DNA from: Argentina anserina
Taxonomy: Eukaryota; Streptophyta; Magnoliopsida; Rosales; Rosaceae
Reading direction: 5' to 3'
Length of the DNA: 64,000 nucleotides
Assembly: GCF_933775445.1 (NCBI RefSeq)
Contig: NC_065877.1
Span: forward strand, 25,792,001-25,856,000
Made by a program: the position numbers and the translations under genes
Part shown: positions 12,588 to 23,224 of the stretch, one piece after another
How the letters are laid out: every line of letters begins with the position of its first letter
Numbering within the stretch: position 1 is the first letter of the stretch
Notes under the pieces: model-generated
Databases searched by the model: none
Seen by the model: only the letters and a program-made list of their open reading frames with translations
What the model was told of the DNA's origin: nothing

Positions 12588-13055
12588 TGTTGGCACCCTT
12601 ACTAGCACAGAGCTAGTATGGCATGCCACCGAGCATAAGCATCACTCTCTAGGCGAATCTACAAATCACTATGTGACTCAACCATGATATTCATAGCGTA
12701 CCTCGTCATACAAGCTTTCCAATGATAGTCGGAACTCACCAAGACACCACCGGGAAGTCACCTTTCCGACCTCATCAAGATGACTCCATAGTAAGCCTAG
12801 AGGGACACTTGTCCCACATTGAAGAATATGTAAATGAGAGGGGTTCCCTCACCTATAAAAGGGACCCATCATCCCACTTAGAGGGGGGATCACGACATGT
12901 ATAACTTAAGGCTATTTGCCGATACTAGTGGATTCAAGTGGACGTAGCCTACCCCAAGAGAGGGAGGTGAACCACTATACTTCTAGTGTCAAACTAACAC
13001 TCACTAATAACTAACCGTGTGATCAATCACCCATCTGGTAATCACTACGTTAACA
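12588..13055 (+). repeat. 3' LTR (468 bp)
   Basis: Same length as the 5' LTR with eight substitutions (for example GACA/GGCA near its start and TCTCGTG/TCTAGTG near its end). Most of the differences are transitions, as expected for decay by cytosine methylation. Confidence 0.93.
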
Positions 13056-13060
13056 ATACC

Positions 13061-14856
13061 ATTGATGATTCAGTTGTATACGTTGTAACCACATATTAGC
13101 ACAAGTAAACGCCATTAATGTAATCAATCCTACATCAAATCAATTATTCATGATCATTCATCATGCATGATGGAAAAAAAAGAAGTCACATAGTGTTCGA
13201 TCGATATAAGCAAATTATCGGACGAACCTATAAAAATCAAGATGAAATTGAATGCTCGCAAAACGCAAGTCTTTCTGATGATCAAAACACTAAATGCCTG
13301 TTAAAACTTTCTTTCAGTTTGATTCTAGTTCTCTATCTCCAATCATAATAAGAAAAGTAAAGCAATAGAATTTATATTTATAGCTATTTATAGGTAGTAT
13401 ATGTATACTATTATGTTGAACCTTTCCCAAAGGAAAACCCAGAATCGTATTTTTGTTCCAACAAGAAAGTGAAGAAACCATGTAGGACCACAAAATGCAA
13501 AATGAAACAAGAGACAGTCCATCTCTCTTGTAGTCAGCATTTAGTAACATGGAGGTAATGGTTATCCATTTAGACCATCACCTACTAAGGTTTGTAGGGT
13601 CGTATATGATGTAGAAGTGCTAGATGATTCAACTTCTGAAACGCAATAGGATTGCATTTCTCAACCAACTAATTCAATTGCATTTAACTAACCTGCCAAA
13701 ATAAAACTTGAATTTTCATTGGGATACAGAGCATTTATAAGAGTTTGAAAGAGGGATGCGGGTCAGAGGGGTCAGAGTTCAATCTCTTCCGATGTATAAG
13801 AAAAAGCACATAATCTTCAACTTTCAAGTTATTCACATTGATCTGATACATGCTAGTTATATCCAGTCGTGGAAGATATGGACAATAAGAAAAACGGCTA
13901 TAATAATAAAGGTGACCCTTGGCAAGTGATGAATGAAAGAAGTCAAAAGCAGAGAATTAATTGAGAATAAGAAATGATATCTAGTATGAAGGAAGCTGAA
14001 TATGTCTTAGCCCTAGAAAGACAAAGCTGAAACATACAACTTTGAACTATGAACTTCTGCTTCCCCCATATCATCTCCGACTCCATCAACTCTATCTTTT
14101 TCATATTCTTATATTATTTCTCACACATCTTATTCTTTCAATAATACGTTTGAGAAACAATAAACAGATCCCAAACAATGTTTTTCATCTACTTGTATAC
14201 ACTAGTGGGTAAATTAAATCATATCCTACTCTTATGCAACACGATGTCAAATTCCATATTCATCTCACAATCTACAAAAAAAAAAAACAGACATGCATAC
14301 CAAATACTAAACAAGTAAGCAGTGCATACTTGTCACTCACACAGTCACAAACACATGCATAGACAGATGAAAGAAAGTTATCAAGATCCTAGCATAAGAT
14401 ATCATATTAGTTAGAAATTGTGGCTAAATGGCACCCACAACAGTCTAGCAAGCACATGATTTAAATTTATGACATAAAGCCACAATATAATGGAGAAAGT
14501 GATAGTTCAAAGCTTGAAGAACAGTCATTTCCTTTAATAAGAGGGGGACCTCAAAAGGTGAAAGAGAACAAGTTATATTAGATACAACCAAAAACCCACA
14601 CAAAAGATAACAAAAAAAAAACCATTACATATGGAACACTCTATTGGCATGGTAGGAATCAAAGAGTGGACTTTGGTGTTTCTCAACCTCTCTATAACCT
14701 CAGAAAAATGCTAAATTAAAAGCTTAAGAGCTGCTTAGCATTAAGCCTAAAGAGTCATTCATGCTCCATTTTCTCTTCACAATCAAAGTTTCCAAGTGTG
14801 AAAACATTATATCATCATAGACTAAATATATATGTGGAAAGCATTCATCTAATTAT
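13061..14856. other. Intergenic DNA and 3'UTR of the Dof gene
   Basis: AT-rich with no recognisable gene. The part next to 14857 (about 14600-14856) is the probable 3'UTR of the minus-strand Dof gene. Confidence 0.5.
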
Positions 14857-15495
14857 CTACTGAAAACTTGAACCTGGTGTGTAAATGGCAAGGTCAGGCC
14901 ACCCACTGCTCCCAAAACAATCACCATTTTGCAAACTCATGTAGCTCTCTGGATTCCCATTGCTCTGAACCTCCAAACCTGGATCCAAATTCAACCCATG
15001 TCCTGATGAATCCACCACATTCTCTCCAAAATCACCCATTTGCATTTTAAAACCCGACCCATTTGGATTCAGACCCTCCATAAGTGACCCAAATTGATCA
15101 TTAGTACTCAACAGTGAGCTGAAGCTCCCTGACATATCCATCATCGGACTTTGCTGATCGACTTTCTGACCCATTTGGCTCTGAGCTTTTGCTGCTGCTG
15201 CTAAAGAGCTCGAGACTGTTGAAGAAGATGAGTTGGTGGTTGATGATGAAGATCGTTTCGAACCCGAAGATCGCTTGGTGTGCTTTCTGCTTCCACCACC
15301 TATGGGAATGTTTCTGAGGGAACCACCTTTGGTCCAGTACCTCTTGCAGTTCTTGCAGAAGTGTCGAGGCTGCGAGAGATTGTAGTTGTTGTAGTAGCAG
15401 AACTTTGTGTTTGAGGAATCGCAGCGTGGACATTTGAGCTGCTCTTGCTCTGGGAAATGGGGTTTGATGGGTTGGAACGTTGTTGGGTCTTGCAT
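14857..15495 (-). CDS. Dof-type zinc-finger transcription factor
   Basis: A 212-residue intronless nuclear protein. One C2C2 Dof finger lies near the N-terminus (about residues 20-74), with its four ligands in CPRC (22, 25) and CKNC (47, 50), spaced C-x2-C-x21-C-x2-C. Plant Dof proteins bind AAAG-core promoter sites. The finger is followed by the basic stretch [14 protein letters not shown], a likely nuclear localisation signal, then Ser-rich and Gln/Met/Gly-rich regions and an end with [18 protein letters not shown] chose the ATG at 15493-15495 (MQDPTTFQ). The frame is open four codons further upstream, but only to a TTG. The MQDP start, [10 protein letters not shown] and the Trp-containing tail resemble Arabidopsis DOF3.1/DOF1.7-like proteins, though the exact orthologue is uncertain. 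Confidence 0.94.
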   Translation of the reverse strand: MQDPTTFQPIKPHFPEQEQLKCPRCDSSNTKFCYYNNYNLSQPRHFCKNCKRYWTKGGSLRNIPIGGGSRKHTKRSSGSKRSSSSTTNSSSSTVSSSLAAAAKAQSQMGQKVDQQSPMMDMSGSFSSLLSTNDQFGSLMEGLNPNGSGFKMQMGDFGENVVDSSGHGLNLDPGLEVQSNGNPESYMSLQNGDCFGSSGWPDLAIYTPGSSFQ

Positions 15496-16210
15496 TTCTG
15501 AACACAACAGAGCTTGTGTTTGATTTGGTGAAGTGGGGGTTTGGTTTGGTTTGCAGGAACCTTAATAACTAGAGCTAAAGAACCTCACTTTCTTGAGTTT
15601 AATTAGCTTGTTTGATCAAGTGTGAATATAACTAAGAGAAACCAAAAGAGGGCAACTCTAGAAGGGAAGATTCTGGATCATTTAGTTGGAGAAAGTGGAA
15701 ATTGGATTATTGAACCGGAAAACGAGTAGTTTTGTAAGGATCCGAGATTGGTGTGTTTTTGTGACTGGCTTTGAGCTTTTGGGTCTATGAGAGGCGCAAG
15801 GGGAAGGAGGAGAACTGAAAGATGACAAAAGAAAGGAGGGATATTTATTCAGACCCAGATATGAACTCTCTCATTGAACCATGTCCCAAACACAAAGCAA
15901 AACTGCAAAGTTTCAATCTTTAAGCAGCAAAGAGATCACAGAACCTAGAAAACAGAGCACACAGATTGGATTTTTCTGGGTTCTAAAACTCAGGAACTGG
16001 GAGTTGCTGTTCACATGGGCTGTGGTATTGATGAGTGGAATCAAAGAGTGGAAGATGTAGAAGAAGAAAGAATATATGAGGTGATTTTCTTTGATTTTAT
16101 GGGAGATGAATAATATCTAATCTGTATGTCCGCGTGAGAGTGACGATTTGAGCTGAAATAAGAGAGAGACGATGCTCTAGCACACAGAGGCCATCCCCTT
16201 CTATATTTTC
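15496..16210 (-). promoter_or_regulatory. 5' leader and probable promoter of the Dof gene
   Basis: No coding sequence is seen. Read on the minus strand, an AAATATAGAAGG TATA-like box lies at about 16203, followed by CT-rich leader sequence, which would give a long leader of about 650 bases. A CTAGTTATTAAG|GTTC acceptor-like site about 60 bases before the ATG could mark a 5'UTR intron. All of this is inference. Confidence 0.35.
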
Positions 16211-18845
16211 TTCTTGCAGACTGATCACAAATTAAACTACTTAATTACAAAGCTAATTCTTTCTTCAGATAAAATATTCATCTAGTTCTCTCACAAAGAT
16301 TTTTGTTCTTGTTCTCTAGCTCCTCTAGAAAGATTAGCTAAAGCTTTTTGTAATGGTCAATGACTTGGAGTTGTTTATTACAAAGCAAAAGCTGACACAA
16401 GTCAACCTTGATGATTAACTGTGTTCATTGAACCTTAAACATATGAATCAAATAGAAAGTGGGTATGTTTAGGCCTAAAAAATAATGTATAACTTCAGAA
16501 GGGAGAAAAATATGTAATGTCACTAGTGTGTATAAAATATCTTGTCAATGGAGGTAGTACAAGAACTATTTTTCTACGGACCTTGTGGAAAAAAAAAAAC
16601 TATTTTCCTGAAGAACAAAATTGTGTACGGATGATCTAGACGATAGGGAGGGGACATATTCTAAATCGTAGACTTAGAAATTTGGATTTGTTTTTCAACT
16701 AAGATCATCCTATTAAAGAAAAGAACACTAAAACAGTGTGTAATATCTAATATTAGATGAGATCCATAAAGGGAAAATTTACTAAAAGCTAAGTTGAGAA
16801 AATGAGGTTTACTAGAGAAGAATCTGGTAAAGCTTGCGTGCAAAATAAGCATGAGATAGGGGCACAATTGCCATTTTATCACCAAATCTGGCATTTCCAT
16901 GCTCTTTTTTTTTTTTTTAGTTTCATCATTAATAAATAATCCAAAATTTACTACATTTGATGACTGGATTATTAAATCAATTTACCACAGTGTATTTTGA
17001 ATATAACATGCATAATTACAAGAAATTAAAAGTTATCATGTCACGTTACTTAAAAGTTATCTCGTAGTATTAATGCACGTGACTTAATAGTTGGCATGCA
17101 TAATTACTAGAAATTAAAAGTTATTTTATATCGCCCCAAGTGTCTTGATAATTGCGCGTTTAGATGTTAAAATGCATAGTTTAAACAGTCACATGAGCTG
17201 TGCGAATTTTTTTCTATTGTATTTCCGTCACACACCGCCACATCTGGCAAAGCATGATATTAGAAGATTTGTTGAAATAATCCCATCAGAAATAAATTAA
17301 AACAGTAATGATGCAAAGTAACCGAACCGAGGTTTATGAATCGAGTAGGCGAGCATTAGCACTTGGGGGCATGATAGCGGGGGTCTCAAGTGGACAAATG
17401 AGTGATAAAAAAAAAAAGGTGGACAAATGAGAGTCGGGTGGCGCACAACTCTAGGCCCCCACCCTCCACGAGCAAAAAACGCCATGCATGAGTAGCTAGT
17501 GTGGTCGGTGATGATCGACGAGAGAGGTCAGGTAGACTAGTTCCAACTTCCAACCCAAACAGTTTGCATCATTTTTTCAACTTAACACAATGAAAGTGAT
17601 CGTCATGTCCTCTCCTTGTCCTTCCAGAGCCAGACACGGCTGAGATGGCGTGCCCTAATGGCCTATGAGTCTTTGATGCCATCAACTTCCAACCCAAGAA
17701 ACTCCATGCCATCAATCTATCAACACCTGCAAAACGCACCAACTCTCTCTACTGCTCTTTCTCTCCATCTCTTTCTACTCATTCCACCCAGTCACGCCTA
17801 ATCTTACACTGTTTTTGTGACTTGATCAGTTGATCGATTCTATATTTTCTGTTGGGATTTGACAACTCAGGGAGGTCAGGGGGGCAGTTAACCCGGTCCC
17901 CTGCGCGATGTCCTTAGTTAATAATCTTTTCCATCTTTTGTGGGATGTCGATCGGGACGATCTGCTTAGTTATTGGTTATTAGATATCAGCTCGATCCAA
18001 GAATCCAAGTTGGTCTTTACTTGTGAAAAATAATCGTGCCGGCTAGAGATCATCTTCGTTAATTTGCTCTTCAATTTCTGTGTTTCAATATGTTCTTATG
18101 TAGCATTTCGATTGTGTTCGGAGGCTTTATTTATTTCTTGAGCATTAAAGAAACATGCATCCACCATTTGTTTCTACTGATTAGTGAGACACTGAGACGG
18201 CTAATGGCTTTTCAGTTTAGTTGATCTTAGACGGATATAATTTTGAAAAAGGATTGGAAAATCAGAATGTATTCATGAAACTATATTGTCGATATTGTGG
18301 GATTAGAGAAATAATGATTAACAATGAAAGGAAATGTGAGCAGCATTCCTTGGTGGGACAAAATGGACTAATGGAGTAGCAGCAAGTTCTCTTTGGAGCG
18401 CCTTTCATTCCTTGATTCATGCCTCTTTTGGTGTCTTGGTGTTTAGTTATGAGTACATTAGCCGATCCATAATAGGGAACAGTCGGAACACTATCTAGAA
18501 AAGCATGGTATGTTATCGAAATGTATCTTACAATGTTACGCCACATATGACATATCCAAACAATTAAGCATTTTAGTGGGACAGAATGGACTCGCAACGA
18601 GCTCTTTTTCATGCACTTTCTTTCGTTGATTCATGCCTCCTTTGGTTTCTTGGTGTTAAGTTATGAGTACATAAGTTAGGTGCCCATAAGTTAATGCATA
18701 TATAGGTTACAATCAAGCACTACGTTATCATTCAACTGTAGGTGGTGATATTGCACTAATAGTTGCTACACAGGCATCCACACATTTAATTTGTTTGTTC
18801 ATCAAATTGGTGCCTTCCTGCTCCCGTTAGTTCAGTTTCTGATAT
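16211..18845. other. Intergenic DNA upstream of the Dof gene
   Basis: AT-rich, with no gene I can support. Two near-identical 26-bp pieces (GCATAATTAC.AGAAATTAAAAG) occur about 86 bases apart near 17009 and 17096. Confidence 0.45.
18353..18674 (+). repeat. Pair of diverged ~105-bp direct repeats
   Basis: One copy runs about 18353-18459 and the other about 18572-18674. Both read GGGACA.AATGGACT ... TTGATTCATGCCTC.TTTGGT.TCTTGGTGTT.AGTTATGAGTACAT. They are separated by about 110 unrelated bases, so this is an old tandem duplication of roughly 220 bp or two copies of an unknown repeat. Confidence 0.7.
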
Positions 18846-19064
18846 TTAGAGCATCCACACTCATAAATTGCATTTGTTCAAGCAAATGGTAGAGCCAGAA
18901 GCAAATTTTGCTTCAAGCAAATCGATTTTTTCACACACCCATTTACAATTTGCTTGAGCAATTCAATTTTGTCTTGTTGTGAAATAATTAATTTTTTTTA
19001 CCAGATATATTTACAACCAATAATAATGTGCCACGTGTCATTATCGACTCGATATTATCCAAAA

Positions 19065-19233
19065 TTTCCGATAAGATTTTCGACTAATAGATAATTGACA
19101 GGTGTCACTGCCACCTGTCATTGTCGCTAAATTAATTGGAGCAGATTTCCGATAAGATTTTCGACTAGTAGAGAATTGACACGTGTCACTGTCGGCAAAA
19201 TAATTGGACCAAATTTCTGATAAGATTTTCGAC
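19065..19233 (+). repeat. Three imperfect repeats upstream of the Harbinger transposase
   Basis: The core TTTCCGATAAGATTTTCGAC occurs at about 19065, 19146 and (as TTTCTGATAAG...) 19214. Each is followed by TARTAGANAATTGACANGTGTCACTG in the first two copies. Spacing is about 81 and 68 bases. The repeats lie between the left end and the TATA box, so they could be transposase or partner-protein binding sites. Confidence 0.8.
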
Positions 19234-19241
19234 CAATTTGC

Positions 19242-19249
19242 TATAAAAA
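19242..19249 (+). promoter_or_regulatory. TATA box of the Harbinger transposase gene
   Basis: TATAAAAA in GCTATAAAAACG, 80 bases before the transposase ATG at 19322. Confidence 0.55.
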
Positions 19250-19321
19250 CGTCTAATATCACTCATTATAACTCATCCTTCAATCTAAACACTTAGCAAC
19301 ATTTCCTTGTTCATCACTCTG

Positions 19322-20671
19322 ATGAATCCTTTCAGCTTCCACAATTTTTTCAGGCGGAGACAACGTCAACAAGAAGAGGATGACGATATGGAGCAATCAT
19401 TCGTGAATCAGGTAGTCATGGCGGAAGCACAACACGATGATGAATCAACACGACCAAGCGGTTCACGTCGCGGTAAAAAACCGAATAAGCCACGTCAGAG
19501 GCTATCTAGGGGACACAATCTCATGGAAGATTACTTCATCGAACGTCCAATTTTCGACGCTCAAGACTTTCGTCGGAGGTACAGGATGAGCAGAGACCGA
19601 TTCAACATTATCATGACGGACCTCTGCAACCACGACATGTCTTGGCATCGAAGAGAAGACGCCACTGGTTTGCTAGGGCTACTTCCCCAACAAAAGATGA
19701 CCGGGGCTCTACGAATGCTAGCGTACGGGTCAGCCGCAGATCAGTGTACTGAAATTACAAGGATGGGGGAATCGACTACCCTGGAATGTATGAAGGAGTT
19801 TTGCAACCAAGTGGTTCATCTCTATGGTCCAAGATACCTCCGCAGTCCAACACCGGCAGACCTCACGCGACTACTAGCTAAAGCCGAACGCCGAGGTTTT
19901 TCAGGTATGATTGGAAGCTTTCCACATCATGCATTGGGAGTGGAAGAACTGCCCAACCGCCTATCAAGGGGCATACTCGGGCCGAAAGGGTCGCCCAACG
20001 GTTATCCTAGAGGCAGTGGCCTCGTATGATACGTGGATATGGCACAGTTTTTTTGGCTGTCCTGGAGCTAAAAATGACATTAATGTGCTTCACCTATCGA
20101 ATGTGTTCTCAGAGATCCTTGCCGGAAGAGGCCCAACTGTCGTCTACGAAGTCCACGGACAGAGGTACAGCACAGCTTATTATCTGGCTGACGGAATATA
20201 TCCAAGGTACTCTACATTTGTCAAACAATTTCCAATCCCCAGACGCCGCAAGATAAGCTCTTCGCAAATAAACAAGAGGCATACCAGAAAGATGTGGAGA
20301 GGGCATTTGGCATCTTGCAATCTCGATGGGAAATTATACGTCATAGTTGTACATTGCACCACAAATCGGTAATGACTACCATCATATTAGCTTGCATTAT
20401 ATTGCATAACATGATTGTTGAGGAAGAGTATGTGGATGATGAGGAAGAAGAAGAAGACTTGCAAAACCCATCGAGGGCTTTCTGGGTTTATGATGGGCCG
20501 GTGAATGCATAAGGGAATCGAGTTCTTTTTGAGCCAATCAGTAGAGATGGAGCTAATATACAACGGTTTCACGACCGTGTTGCCGATCTCGAATCCGCTT
20601 ACATCCATCGAGAGCTCCAGAAAGACTTGGTGAAACACATTTGGAGAGTGGAAACCGGTGAAATACTTTAA
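19322..20671 (+). pseudogene. PIF/Harbinger DDE transposase, frameshifted
   Basis: A HARBI1-like nuclease. The first frame runs from ATG 19322 (a TTG five codons upstream is also in frame) through SRGHNLMEDYFIERPIFD, FRRRYRMSRDRFN and MTGALRMLAYGSAADQ to about 19915. The frame then shifts and continues with MHWEWKNCPTAYQGAYSGRKG to about 20222. It shifts again to KDVERAFGILQSRWEIIR. An in-frame TAA at 20510-20512 interrupts the tail, which would otherwise reach TAA 20669-20671 (LVKHIWRVETG). Of the DDE triad, Asp in PGAKNDINVL and Glu in DVERAFG can be read, but the first Asp, expected just before MHWEW, is not encoded (HIMHWEW is read). Two frameshifts, one stop and a lost catalytic residue mean it is dead. 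Confidence 0.92.
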
Positions 20672-20866
20672 ATATGTTTTATTGTGTGTTTTCATGATGT
20701 TTGTGTTTAATTATTAAGCTTGTGTTTAATTTCAGTATGTGTTTTAATTTAATGTGTATTTCAATTTCAACTTAATAAATAAATTGCATTTTATTTCTCG
20801 AAAAATTTAAATTACATAAAATGACGAGCCAAGCCTAGATTTATTCTTAGTACAATACTATAACTA

Positions 20867-22093
20867 CTATGAAAAAAGCACGCGATTTGGGTGATAATAA
20901 TCCAAATATGTTTCATCGGTAAGTTGATCTTGACTAGCTTCTCCTTCATTAAGAATTGCTAGTTTCCTCTTGGTAAAATACCTTTTCGAGATTGGGGTCA
21001 TAGCCTCCAAATCCATTGTCATGATCCTTGTGTCATTCTCTTGTTTCTTCAATCGTAACTCTTCTTCCGCCCTTGCTTCTTTCCGCTTTTAAATGTCTAT
21101 GTACTCCGCATAATAATTAAGCTCACTTTCATTATGGGCTAGCCTCTTGGTATGCCATGATGCTTGGTCACTTGCAATGGTATGCAAAACCTCCACCTGT
21201 TGCTCAATATGAGTCTTACCCTGTTTCTTTTGGCACCTAGCTTCCTTTGCCGCCTTGGTTCCCATTGGTCTAGGTGGACTCGATGGAGCTGCCGTGTTGC
21301 TTTGAAGTGTCTCATTCAATTGGTCGTCATCCAAATTGATGGTTGGAGATGATTCAGTTGCGGAAGGAGTACCGTGGTAACTACTTGCATATGGAGATGG
21401 AGTAGTAGGTAGCACCGCAACGAAAGATGGATGATCTTTAACCACTTCCCAACATTCAAAGTGTGTAAACTTTTTCTTCTTGGCATTATAGTAACATGAT
21501 TGAGCTTGTCGTTCCTAATGTAAAAAACTTATATTAGGTACTTATTTAATTACATAATTTAAATAAATTAGATAAAACAAATAATGTAACAAATTAGATA
21601 TATTAAAACAAATAATGTAAACAATGCTACATATTTAAACAAATTAAATAAAATAAATAATGTAAACAAAATTAGATATATTAAAATAATTAAATATGTA
21701 AACAATGCTACATATTTAAACAAATTAGATATAAATTACATAATTTAATTCATATAATCAAATAAAAATTATAATATATGATAAAACAATGTACTTACTT
21801 CGTCCATTAGCGAAGTGCCGCTAGCTATACGTTGTCGTGATGCCGCCAAACATTCGCCCCATTTTTGCAAGAGTAGCTTGAACTTGTTGTAGTGAGAAGC
21901 GAGCGCGATTCGGGTCCTCGGCTCCTTCGGAGGGCTCACCCGGTGCTAGCACCCAATTTTGCATATAATCGCCATGAATTGTCTCCCACAATTTGTCACT
22001 CTTTTGTTTGTTACCGTCATATTCATCAATGCTATGACGGACAAAAGAAATGCACATTTGTAAATCTTCGGAAGGAAGCCAATGGGTGCCCAT
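20867..22093 (-). pseudogene. Harbinger ORF1: Myb/SANT-like protein with NAM-associated C-terminus
   Basis: This is the transposase partner that binds DNA and brings the transposase to the nucleus. Exon 1 (22093-21799) begins MGTHWLPSEDLQMCISFVRH and has the trihelix-like Trp/EDPNRARF region. A one-base shift near 21893 is needed to continue in QKWGECLAASRQ. It ends at a GTAAGT donor. An AT-rich intron (21515-21798) follows. Exon 2 starts after TTACATTAG at 21514 with ERQAQSCYYNAKKKKFTHFECWEVVKDHP, the conserved junction of this family. A TAA at about 21089 cuts the basic coiled-coil tail, which continues in frame as KRKEARAEEELRLKKQE and ends at 20867. One frameshift and one stop make it a pseudogene. 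Confidence 0.88.
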
Positions 22094-22459
22094 TGTTTTG
22101 GAAAAAAATGCTAAACGAAATGAGAGAGGAGATGGAGGAAGATGTGAAATTTGTTGTGCACAAATTGGTGTGAGTTCATAACAAATTGAAATAGTATTTA
22201 TAGGGAATTTTTTGGGAGAATTTTGAAATTTTGGGGATTTTTTTACGATTTTTTGGGTTTATTTCCGTTATGATCAAATAGTAGCCGTTGCTAATTAATT
22301 CTGGCCGTTGGATCGAAATTTCTGATTCAAAATGAAAAGCCCAGATCAATTGGACCGTTGGCCAATCAGTGAGACACGTGTCAGCCATTCATTGGCTCGC
22401 GGTTTTTTTTTAATGGCGCGTGCACGCCCGTGCCTGACGTCACCCACGGGCAGTGGGCT

Positions 22460-22658
22460 CCGCCAGGAGAACGAGCAAACGCCGGAGCAAAATTTGCTCG
22501 AGCGATCGGACGAGCACCGCGGTTGGGTTGACTGGGCGAGCAGCTCGCTTCCTCCTGCTCGCCGGTGCGAGCCTCCCCTTCTCCTGCTCGAGCTCCTCCG
22601 GCTGGTCCCTCCTCCTGCTCGAGCACGCTAGCACATTTGCTCACCGGTGCGGATGCTC
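22460..22658. repeat. GC-rich subterminal repeats at the Harbinger right end
   Basis: The words GAGCA, TGCTC and GCTCG recur about fifteen times in 200 bases (for example CGAGCAAAC, TTTGCTCGAGCG, CCTGCTCGAGCTCC, TTTGCTCACC). The left end has an AT-rich counterpart built on AAGCAAAT and ATTTGCTT. Subterminal repeats of this sort are typical of transposase binding regions. Confidence 0.7.
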
Positions 22659-22661
22659 TTA

Positions 22662-23224
22662 CAAAGAGCTGACATAGTAGTTTCAGAATTTCAGAGGCCA
22701 AATTAACCACTTCCGTTTGTTTTATTCCTCTAAAAGTACTGCCCAAATTGCATTTAGAGACAGTTGCTTAAAGATCAGAGGGGGATTCCAGAAAAAAGAG
22801 AGTTGACATTCTTCAATCTTCACCCTCATTTGTGTATCATACATACGTATAATGTATCATTTGATTATGATAAGTGCCATACATAAATTCTCACATAATA
22901 TGGATTTGATTCCTCAAGGTCCCCCACATAAAACAATAAACAGATATGGAAAACAATTATATATGTTCTGTTGGATTAATAATAAACGAAATGCTAAAAG
23001 CCAAATACCAGAACACAGGAGACATGATGAACCAGGGTCAATAATTCCAGAAGCAAATAGAAAGCCATACCGATTATTTTTAACCGATGATTATGCTGAC
23101 TTTCCCAGGTTCAACTCCAGCGATACAAAATTTCCATAGTAAACCAAAATTTATGACGAAGGTCTCATGCATGTAGTAATGTCCAATAACTAAACTAAAA
23201 GATTTAGTACTAATACAGCGTCAC
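22662..23224. other. Intergenic DNA and 3'UTR of the ATP synthase gene
   Basis: No gene is seen. The part next to 23225 is the probable 3'UTR of the minus-strand gene. Confidence 0.5.

Larger units (their letters stand above)
9395..13055 (+). mobile_element. Non-autonomous LTR retrotransposon with a satellite-like interior
   Basis: Two direct 468-bp repeats, each beginning TGTTGG and ending TTAACA, bracket a 2725-bp interior. A primer-binding-type sequence follows the left repeat and a purine-rich tract precedes the right one. The flanks are ATACA (9390-9394) and ATACC (13056-13060), a 5-bp TSD with one change. I find no gag, protease, reverse transcriptase, RNase H or integrase in any frame of the interior. 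Instead it holds tandem repeats. The element therefore depends on enzymes made elsewhere (LARD-like, though shorter than classic LARDs). Strand follows the PBS-to-PPT direction. Confidence 0.92.
18849..22658 (+). mobile_element. PIF/Harbinger DNA transposon with both genes, degenerate (3.8 kb)
   Basis: It starts GAGCATCCACAC and ends with the inverted form GTGCGGATGCTC, and is flanked by the trinucleotide TTA at 18846-18848 and 22659-22661, the usual TWA-type TSD of this superfamily. It carries a DDE transposase on the plus strand and the Myb/SANT-like partner protein on the minus strand, the standard convergent gene pair. Both are broken, so the copy is non-autonomous today. Confidence 0.93.

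Noticed and set aside
15496..15507. Upstream extension of the Dof protein (four extra residues)
   Set aside because: The extension starts at TTG. The first ATG in frame is at 15495 and matches the family start.
17616..17801. 61-codon plus ORF
   Set aside because: Low-complexity Ser/Leu-rich with no domain and no supporting splice or promoter signals.
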